Positions 38,401 to 46,600 of a stretch of 64,000 nucleotides of DNA are shown one piece after another. Under the pieces are notes generated by a model, which did not search any database, was not told where the DNA came from, and was given only the letters and a program-made list of their open reading frames with translations. Numbering within the stretch: the first letter of the stretch is position 1; each line of letters begins with the position of its first letter. The translations under genes were made by a program, and so were the position numbers. The stretch is from an uncultured Chthonomonas sp. (GTDB lineage Bacteria; Armatimonadota; Chthonomonadetes; Chthonomonadales; CAJBBX01): assembly GCA_903951425.1 (NCBI GenBank), contig CAJBBX010000156.1, forward strand, positions 62,001-126,000, written 5' to 3'.

Positions 38401-40480
38401 AGCACAGACCATCCGCATATCGGCCATGGCGCCGCCCGGAGCGGTCTCGACAAACTACGTCTCCGCGTCGCTGCCGTTTGTGGTCCAGGTGGGGACAGCC
38501 GCCGAGCAGGTGATCTGGGGTTCGCGCATTGACCCCACCGGAGCGCGCCGAGGCGGCTCGGACGGTGTCGACAACCTGCTCTGGTACACGTTCCTGCCGG
38601 GCATCGCTAGCACCTCGCCCATGGTTCAAGGCGATGTGGTCTGGATCGGCCTGACGGACGGGCGGCTGGTGAGCTATGACGCCGACCCGGCCACGACCAA
38701 CCCGGCCTTCCAGGCCAACGGCGACCGTGTGGATGTCTCGCCGCGTTGGGTGGTTACCACCGGCGCCGCCGGGCTTGCGAACCCGCCCGCCATGGTGGAC
38801 AACGTCATGGCAGTGGCCACCGCCGGCGGCATCGTGGCCTATGAAGACAATATCACCGTGGTGGCCGATAGCCAGCGCATCCTCGAGGTGAACGCCGCAG
38901 GGGATGCCGTCTGGTCCTGCGACGGCACCCGTGCATACAGCGTGGCCGGCGGCAGCCTGACGGACTACACCGACCCGCTGAACCCCATCGTCGGCTCGGG
39001 CGTTCCGGCGGCGCAGATGGTGCCGTTCGCCAAGCCCGCCGTCGTCCGGCGCATGGGCTCCAACGGTTTCCTGGTGGTGGACACCGGGAACAACCGCGTG
39101 GTACACATGGACCGCGGCGGCTCTGTGATCTGGGAAGTGAACCGGCTGTTCGACGACTACCGCGGCCTGCTGCGCCCCGGCGATCCGCTGACGCTGAACC
39201 AGCCTACGGACTGCTCCTACTGGACCGAGTTCGAGAGCAACCTGAGCATCTCGGGCGGCGGCTTCTCGTACTCGGGCGCGGGCTACATCACGCACTATCT
39301 GATCGCCGATACGGGCAACTTCCGCGTGATTGAGCTGATCGACGTCCATAGGCTGGACGGCTCGATCGTCATGCTCCGGCGCGTCAACTTCGTCAGCAGC
39401 ACCTTGGCCAGCCAGGGCAAGCGCTACAAGTACCGATCGGTGCAGCGTGTGGTCCTGCGCAACTCGGACCTGCCGGCCGATCCGCCGAGCTGGCGCCAGA
39501 ACCCGTACGATCCGAACCTGGCCCCGCTACCCATGCGGTACCTGACCCTGGCCGCGGTTCAGAACGCGCGGATGGTGGACCCGTCCACGCCGCAGTTCGC
39601 CGCGCAGGGACTGGTCGATACGTCGGAGTCGGGCGGTGGCTCGCTTGCAGTGCTGAAGGAGTCGGGCGATCCGCTGGCCGTCATCAGCAATCTTCGCATC
39701 CCCAACGGCTCGGGCGGCGTGCTTGTCCAGCCGATCTCGGGCCCGGTGTTCATTTCCATGTTCACCGAGGCGGCTGCCGGCGGCATGGCCGTGCGGTTCC
39801 TGATCGTGGACTCCAACGGCTGCTACCAGGCACGGCTAAACTTCGTCCAGCACGCCGGCGCACCGGCCTACACAGAGCCTGTGATGGACGTGGAGTGGTT
39901 GCTCACGGCAGATGACTACTATCGGATGACAGGCAAGCAGCTGCAGGCGGCGAGCATGGTGCGGTTGACCGCATCGGCCAACAACCCGCAGTTCCCTGGG
40001 CTCCGGCAGTTCCTCATCGCCAACCGGTTCAGCGGCTCCGATGATCCGGCGGTGTTCAACGGCGGCACGCCCTTCTTCAACTCGAATGTCGGCAATCCGA
40101 CGGATGGCAACATCACCGGTCCTTCGGACTTCCATGGCGAAGTCTTCGTCGTGAACCCGTCGACCTTCTCGTTCGGCGGCACGCACGGCTATATTCCGGA
40201 TTACAGCGTTGTCGCGGGGTCGTTCCTGTGGCCCAACGACGGTCAGCCGTACATGGTCCAGGGCTCGGCCGTGAACATGCCGCGCGCCAGTATCATCCGC
40301 CGCATTCCTGCGGAGACGGTGCCGCGGCCGCCGGACAGCGTGATTCGCAACGCGGACGGCAGCGTGCTGAACGTCGGCTCCGCGGCCGTGGGAACACTGA
40401 TCCGCAGCGTCGGGTCGAACGATAGGGGATCGAACACGGCAACGCTGGAACAGCCGGGTTTTGCCGACCGGCCCAACTAG
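35465..40480 (+). CDS. Giant exported beta-propeller-type protein 1 (1671 aa), PilY1-like position
   Basis: Signal peptide at residues 1-27 (LLGVGLAALALPSLRAPAGA). The N-terminal part (about 30-330) resembles DUF4159/GATase-like domains: FDVLFLHSHKANIAFP, then REKLRRYVDSGGTLWIEQCG. A WD/PQQ-like propeller region begins near residue 395 (GGAVFFKGCLYAVGGDLVLRCY) and contains a calcium-type loop DLDGDGNPDQG. Strand module TVDYSAQTIRIS is at about 976. NHL-like repeats FLVVDTGNNRVVHM (about 1199) and LIADTGNFRVIEL (about 1279) follow. It is 49 bases after the PilX-like gene and before a second giant. By layout it takes the place of PilY1, a tip adhesin and calcium-dependent regulator of pilus retraction; no sequence proof. 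Confidence 0.8.
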   Translation: MRIPRWLLGVGLAALALPSLRAPAGADAVTYASTRQIVRAGIIASSALNIGSTGSENPDPHVFFVLESRADLKPSGLEYVNPLAPAAITGDIYARWKRRDRTGNDPAFVAGSALADVFRVGARVTKDMGAYWEVNVDTVASQDLQQFDVLFLHSHKANIAFPAEVREKLRRYVDSGGTLWIEQCGNMTFANGSPFMLDVQFNAAASAGGPGTPGGVIAAPNHPLLNQPYALSANEIQSLGDKNIRFWYLYYPFDANLNPTNAPGIDDLNPPASHTLVPVVWNSRGYAPIDDVRPNPGWRPYVLAGQVGAGRVVYTAQDTGCAINDYVGGVNVGFGGNSGAISGSYVLGSKASDAKFAYNLSVWATSHRTVGSDVRRVGSSPARTAAVLEEKWTAPANGALDRQVGGAVFFKGCLYAVGGDLVLRCYTAKPGTDLDGDGNPDQGIADFVAGAPYDLIWQVDLNRYGSGDVKGASAPTVIEFYDPTFVGATNGLVNQQQRELVVVTLSNGAVVACRALPRTADASGRLVLAGVQNGENVDWVVPSSQTGAVDFGAPTVDLAAAERFYWPIPAPAWSEGALFVALNTSKGGVVAAIDPRRGSSLFRLQKPVGVGESMVPDQAAFPLTAIWGSPAVGYVRDNATGAVDKVIYVSTSPGGGRAAQVLGIPFMTRGEPLTVVSSATSVFRSRARVPWFVPNTAGADGDNLMLRPRVYCTYRDAATTAYGSKELTYTTATSPGANEFTAKFDMGEARVIIGSSVNVPFERGDGTTGSVGVSQPYDERFTFYADYVYNWSPLATDPPVKVNARSAFIAPDPTSTNFTFSQGVTLTPDDLILFQSYTAAGMPGRSTLFAANEQGSAQSRLKWTYVLNQQFQMRVNGELMTIMPRFLDASSRYPLDAVFVGQPAYNHDTVYAVARVGGAQFRTSVLCAFRAKPDFVLHLGRPIDQGVRIRVRQPNPYTTTGDPDAFIELAATQYTVDYSAQTIRISAMAPPGAVSTNYVSASLPFVVQVGTAAEQVIWGSRIDPTGARRGGSDGVDNLLWYTFLPGIASTSPMVQGDVVWIGLTDGRLVSYDADPATTNPAFQANGDRVDVSPRWVVTTGAAGLANPPAMVDNVMAVATAGGIVAYEDNITVVADSQRILEVNAAGDAVWSCDGTRAYSVAGGSLTDYTDPLNPIVGSGVPAAQMVPFAKPAVVRRMGSNGFLVVDTGNNRVVHMDRGGSVIWEVNRLFDDYRGLLRPGDPLTLNQPTDCSYWTEFESNLSISGGGFSYSGAGYITHYLIADTGNFRVIELIDVHRLDGSIVMLRRVNFVSSTLASQGKRYKYRSVQRVVLRNSDLPADPPSWRQNPYDPNLAPLPMRYLTLAAVQNARMVDPSTPQFAAQGLVDTSESGGGSLAVLKESGDPLAVISNLRIPNGSGGVLVQPISGPVFISMFTEAAAGGMAVRFLIVDSNGCYQARLNFVQHAGAPAYTEPVMDVEWLLTADDYYRMTGKQLQAASMVRLTASANNPQFPGLRQFLIANRFSGSDDPAVFNGGTPFFNSNVGNPTDGNITGPSDFHGEVFVVNPSTFSFGGTHGYIPDYSVVAGSFLWPNDGQPYMVQGSAVNMPRASIIRRIPAETVPRPPDSVIRNADGSVLNVGSAAVGTLIRSVGSNDRGSNTATLEQPGFADRPN

Positions 40481-40512
40481 CCCGGCTCAGTTGGTCAATC
40501 GGGGTGGGGTGG

Positions 40513-40542
40513 GGTCCGGAACGCAGTACGGCGCTCCGGACC
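40513..40542. terminator. Hairpin between the two giant genes
   Basis: GGTCCGGA (40513-40520) pairs with TCCGGACC (40535-40542) around 14 bases, and a second small hairpin CCTTG/CAAGG (40541-40553) overlaps its end. No T tract. It may partly attenuate transcription between the giants. Confidence 0.4.
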
Positions 40543-40621
40543 TTGCCGCAAGGCGCCCTCCCGGGCTATCAAATGCGTTAGGTGGGGCCACATTGGCCGT
40601 ACGGATAGGGTGGATCGTTCC

Positions 40622-43600
40622 ATGAAGCACACTCGAATGAGTTCCCTTGCCGGGCTGGCGGCGGTGCTGGCAGCCACGATCGGCGTGCCGGGAGCTTGTC
40701 AGACGTTCACCGACAGCGACTGGCTTCACGGGCGCGGCGGCCCCCAGCGGCGCGGCTCCAACGGGGATCCCGGCCTCGATTCCGCTACCAGGCAGCTCGG
40801 CCGCGTTTGGGTCTATCCTGCGACGCGTGACCTGCCGGCTGAGATCGTGGTCGACAACACCACGCTGCCTCCCGCGGCGGCCAACGCCACCGGCCAGGGC
40901 TTCGTAGTCTCCGGCGCCTGGACCTACCCGACTGTAGCAGATCGAGCGTACGGCGCATGGCCGCCGAGCGACCAGACCGCGAGCAAGCTGGGCGACTATG
41001 TCTACGCGCCCGCCATCGCCAGCGCCGACCTGGCCACGCTGGGCACGGACATCCTGGCCGGCCTGCCAGTGCTCGGAACCGACGCTGCAAGCACCACCGC
41101 CTATCGGACGATCCACAATGCCCTGAAGGCCAGCACCAACTACGCTCGCTGGACCTTCGGTACTGCCTACCCGGCGGCGACCAAGCAGGGCCTGGTTGAC
41201 GTCGGTAGCCGCGGCCTGCAGCCCAACCAGCGCTATGCCGTCTACATCCGCTTCCCATCCAGCGGCACCACCATCGGCGCTGATGCGCACCCTAACATCG
41301 ACCACGCCATGGTTCGCGTGAGCTGGGGCTCCGACCCTGACGATCCTATCACGAGCCGCATCTTCATGGTGGACTTCGGGCAGACGGGCGGCACGTGGAT
41401 CCGGATCCGCGCAGGCTCGGGCGACGATCGGTACTTCCCGTACGACGGAACCAACCCCCTACGGGTCACGCTTTATGCGGAGACGCCGGATGCGGTCACC
41501 GACACGTCGGCATTCCCGTACTCGCCGGTCATCGTGGCGGACGCTGTGCGTCTGGTGCCCGAGGCCCTGCGTGGCGAGATCCATGCCCCGGCCGTGAGTG
41601 CGGTGCTCCCGGCGGGCGACGCGACGGGTCATACCGCGTACACCCAGTTGACCTACTTCGGCCGCGATGAGACGACCGGTCCGGCATACCTTTTCCCGAC
41701 GACGGCCAGGTACACCAACTCGTCAGGTTTCGGCTCCGTGACGCTGGATCCGTCCACCGCCTACAACGCCGCCACGAACCCCATCATCGCAGATCCCACC
41801 TCCAGCATCCGGTCAGCCGTCTTCTACTGCATGCAGGACGATGTGGACACCGTGACGCCGAGCAACGGGAAGTACGGCAGACTGCGGTGGCGGTACGTTG
41901 CGCGGACCGCCCAGACCAAGAACACCACTGTGGACGACGCGGATGCGGGCTTCAGCACGGGTGTGACGCCGCAGGACTTCCCTGTGCTCGACCCGGTTCC
42001 TGCCTCGACGGACGATTTCTACGGCGCGAACTACCGCGCCGTGGCGGCCCAGGCGAGCGCCGTCACGCCGCGCACCGCCACATGGAGAGCGAGCCTGCCG
42101 GAAGGCACCTACTCGATCTACGCATGGATACCCGGCGCCGCCTCGCTGAACCCCACCCAGGTGGCTCGGAAGGCTCACTACGCCATCGCGACCTTGGCGG
42201 GCACCGTGGACGTGTGGCTTGACCAGCGCAACGCCTCGGACACCGCCACGCAGAAGTTCGGCACGTGGCGGCTCCTGACGTCGGGTGTCCACTTCATCCC
42301 GGCCACGGCAGGCGCCACGGTCGACGCGACTGTCGTGCTCGACAACGTGTCGGCGGAAGATGCAGCCGCGGCTCGCGCGGTTGTGGCGGACGCGATCCAG
42401 TTCGTGGCAGAGTCGCAGACCTCAAACAGCGTGGTTGCGTCACCGCTCGTCGCCGACGTGGCCTGGCCGTCGGGCGTCAAGCGCAAGGTCGTCTACTTCG
42501 GCACCACGGATGGGCATCTCTGGGCGTTGGACGCCCTGGGCGTGGGCGGCCAGAGCACGCTGACCACACCCTACTGGGTCTACCCCTCGGTTGCGAGCCC
42601 GGACCCGACCACCGACCTGAACGGCGACGGAGCCTTCAGCTTCCCGCAGGACGACCCCAACTTCATCTCGGACCCGATGAGCGGGCGGCCGAACCAGGCC
42701 ATCGACGGAGAGATGACGCCTGCCCGCCGGGCCGGCATTTCGACGTTCACAACCAAGAACGTGTTGCCGGACCTCGGCGCCTTCACCTCCTCGCCGATCT
42801 ACGTGGAGACCGAGAAGGGGCTGGCCCCCAACATCGTCCGAACGCCGTTCATCGTGGTGGGCAACGCCAACGGCAGGCTGTATGCGTTTGACCCGGTGGG
42901 CCGTGTCGATGCCACCAACGAGCCTTTTGCAACGACGATCTCCGCGGGCGATGTCACGGGCGTGCCCGGCACGACGCGGCGCCTGATGACCTGGCCGACC
43001 ACGGCTCGCGACAAGTGGCTCGACGCAGGCGGCACGGTCGCGCCGAAGCCGTTCAGCGCCTTCGCCGACGATGCGGGAGTGGTCTCCATTGCCTCGGCGC
43101 CGGCAGCGCCAAAACTCGATACGGCATTCCGCACCGATCGTGTGGTAATCGGCGCCGGCGACGGTCACGTCTATGCGGTAGACCTTCAGGGGCTCGACAC
43201 CAAGGAGCGCATCTCCAACCCGACCAAGGATGGCGCGGCGATCTGGCAGTTCCCTGAGAGCACGACCAGTCTCCCGCCCATCATGCTCAGCGGCGCCCTG
43301 ACGACCGACGACAACAGCGGACGCTACGTCTTCTCGGCCGGTGGCCGGGTCTACTGCGTGCGCGCACCGGATACCGCGGCGGGCCAGCCCAAGGATGCCG
43401 ACGGCTACCTGCGCCCGGACTGGGTCTACCCCTACGCGGTGGCGCCCGGCAACCCGGCCAAGGACAATGACGCAGCAGTGGAGGAGACCGAGTTCACGGC
43501 TCCGGCCTACAAGGCTACGGTACACGCAGACCTGAACAGCGGCAACGCGGTGGCCTTCGTCGCCAACAAGGACGGACGCGTCTTCGCGCTGGATGCCACG

Positions 43601-46600
43601 CCTACCACCAATCCGTCAGCCGGCCCGACGGTCCTTTGGCAGAGCGCCAGCCGCGGCAGCACTCGGGCGTCGGCCGTCTACATCGACTCGCTTCCACCGC
43701 AGGTTCGGTACGGGCTTGCGACGGCTCATCGCAACCCGGCTGTGGTCCTTCCGCTGGAGACCGGCGGGATCGTCGGCTTCTCGGCAGTGACCATCGGCGC
43801 CTCGGACGCCGGCATTCCTGTCTGGAGCTTCGGCGATGCTACGGTCGGCAGCGTGCCCCTGACGGCGCTGGGCGCCAACAACATCCCGTTGGCGGCGCCG
43901 GTCTCGTACCCCACGAGCTCTGCAGGGCGCGGCGCGGACGCCATCACGGCGAATACGTGGGCCTACAGCGGCGACGACGGCAACCCACAGACCGGCGAGC
44001 CGCACGGCCAGATGCGCGCCTACTGGCGGACCGCGTGGGCCAATGACTTGCTCGGCCTCGACATGCAGACGCCCGACGAGCCCGAGATTTCTGACGAGGA
44101 CGGCGAATCCACGATCAGCCTGCGCGGCGTCGAGGTCTGGAACGCCGAGAAGGACAAACCGGCGCAGCCGAACCCGGTCTGGGAGCGCTTCGGCGATACG
44201 GTGGCGGCCACAGCCAAGTCGGGCTTTACCGAGTGGGCGGCCGGCCACCACAAGGCCGATAGCGTGGGCGATCCGGACAACATGGTCGTGTACGAGTGGG
44301 GCGATACGATCTATACGGCGGCCTGGGGCATCATCCGCTCCACGGTGGCCAATCCGCCGCTTCCTACCGTCACGTTCCGCCTCTTCGGGTCGGGCCAGAG
44401 TCGACCGTCTCTCACCGTCGGCTCCCAGCGTGACGTCACGCTGGACGCGTTCGACTACGGCGACGGCTCGAAGGCTTACGCCTGGGTGGCGAAGATCGCC
44501 TTCCCCTTGGGCCGCGGCTCCGAGGCGGACGCACAGACGCCGGGTCGTCGTTACACGGTCTACGCCCAGGCTCAGTTGAACAGCAACGGCATCAACATCC
44601 CGTCGCTGCAGCTTGCGGCCGGCCAGTCCCTCATCAAGAAGTCAGACAATTGGCACCTTGAGCTATCGGCAGCCAACGAGAACAAGCTGGCCATCACCGA
44701 TAAGCGCACCATGGCCATCGCCCATCCGCTGGCCGTGAGCACGCGCGGCGCACCGGGCGGCGCCGGGGTCGGTCCGGCCGTGCCGAACGTGATGGGCTGG
44801 ACACTGACGCCGACGGGCGGCGCAGCTATTCAGGAGTTGTTGGCCAACGGCAACCACCGCTATAACCCGCCGGTGGGTCAGGGCGCACAGAAGGACATGG
44901 TGGCTCCGCTTGGCCTCGTAGGACACGGCGGAAGCGCTACCTACGTGGGCGTCGATGGCGCGGGCAACCGGCGCGACTCGTTCCTGGTGGCAGACCGCAG
45001 CAACCTGTACAAGCTGGGCCAGGCGCTGAACAACATCCGCGTCGAGCGGCGCGGCCTCGGCTGGAGCTACAACAAACAACTGGGCGGCGCTCGCGGCGCG
45101 ACCGGCGACGTGATGAACCCGCTGCCGTGGGAGTCCTTCCCGACGCGGGTGCCCAACGTCTCCAAGGACTACCCGGACATGGACGCCTCGCGCGTCACCC
45201 TTCGAGTGGGGTCCATGGACATTGGGACCAAGGCTGCCACGCTCCCCACCGCATGGGACAGCGCGACCTCGACCAAGCGGCTCAACTACGTCCCTGTTGA
45301 CCTGTCGGTGCAGGTGCCCAAGTTCCAGCCGGCCAACGTGTCGGCGGCCAACGCTTACGAAGACATCAACGGCAATGTCCGTGCCCTCTACGGCCCCATG
45401 CGGACCGATACCGGGTTGCCCGCCACGTCGGGCCTCTTCTCGCCCAGCGCGGGCTATGTGGGCCGGATCGTGGTCTTCGTCGACAACAACGGCGACGGCA
45501 AGTACCAGGGCGCCGCTGTCCAGACCTCGGCACAGCAGGCGCAGACCCAGTCGCGCGAGGAGGTCTACCGCTCCGTGGGTGTGGGCCTGGCGGTATCGCC
45601 GGACCTGAACATGCGGACCGAGGAAGAGACCATCGACCTGGGGCGCGCGCCGCACGGCGCCGGGCTGACGCCGACGATCCCGTTCCTGCCGTCGGGCGTC
45701 GGGCCATACGTCAACACGCCATCGCCGTTCGACTCTTCCAACGGCTTCCGGCTCTTCGCCCCGTTCACCGTCCGAAACCAGGGCAATGTGAACCTGACGA
45801 ACCTTCGGGTGGCCAAGGCTGTCGGCAATGCCGCCACCGCCGCCAACCCGCTCCTATGGCCAAGGCTCAACAGCGACCAGGTGTCGTCGCTGCAGTCGAC
45901 ATACCTGAGCTCAGGAGCGCCGATCCTGCTGGGCGGCCTCGACCCGCTGGCCAACTGGCGCCTGAACACGCCGATAGTGGCGCGCGCGTATCCGTTGCCC
46001 ATCGGCGCGGCGGGCGGCGCGGCCAACCTGGGCATCGTCTCCTCGCTGGACCATTCGCGTGGCAACGGCCAGTACGATATCGAGATTGACTGGAGCCTGG
46101 CTCCGTACAGCGCCGCGGCTCCCTGGCCGTTTAGCCTGGCGACGCTCGGCGTGGCAGGCGGCAATCCGTATATTCCGGCGTCGAACCCGCTGGGATGGGC
46201 CGAGGGCGTAAATGCCGTTCCGACGCTCCACAAGGCGCGCCCAGGCGACGGGACGGGCACGACCCTCTCGATCCCCGACGTCTCCTACGGCGACCCTCTG
46301 GGTGTCCTGGCTACACTGCGCGCCTCTGGGCGAGACGTCCGGCCGCGCATCGGCATCGCTCCCCCGGTGGGTGCGCCGGTGGGCACCTACACCGGCGTGG
46401 TGAACGTCTTTGAGGATGCGTTGCCCTTACAGTGGCGCGAGTGGACTGCCCACTACGCCTCGGCGAATGGCGGCGTGAACCCGCTTGCCACGGCTGCCGA
46501 CAACGACGGCATCCTGAACCTGAAGATCGATCCTGCCACGGGAGCCATGGTCGGTTCGGCCGTGGAGCCCACGGTGCAGAACCCGTTCCAGCTCCGCCTG

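Noticed and set aside
40622-40720. Lipoprotein signal in giant protein 2 (Cys after VPGA)
   Set aside because: Pro at -3 does not fit a lipobox; an ordinary signal peptide is more likely.
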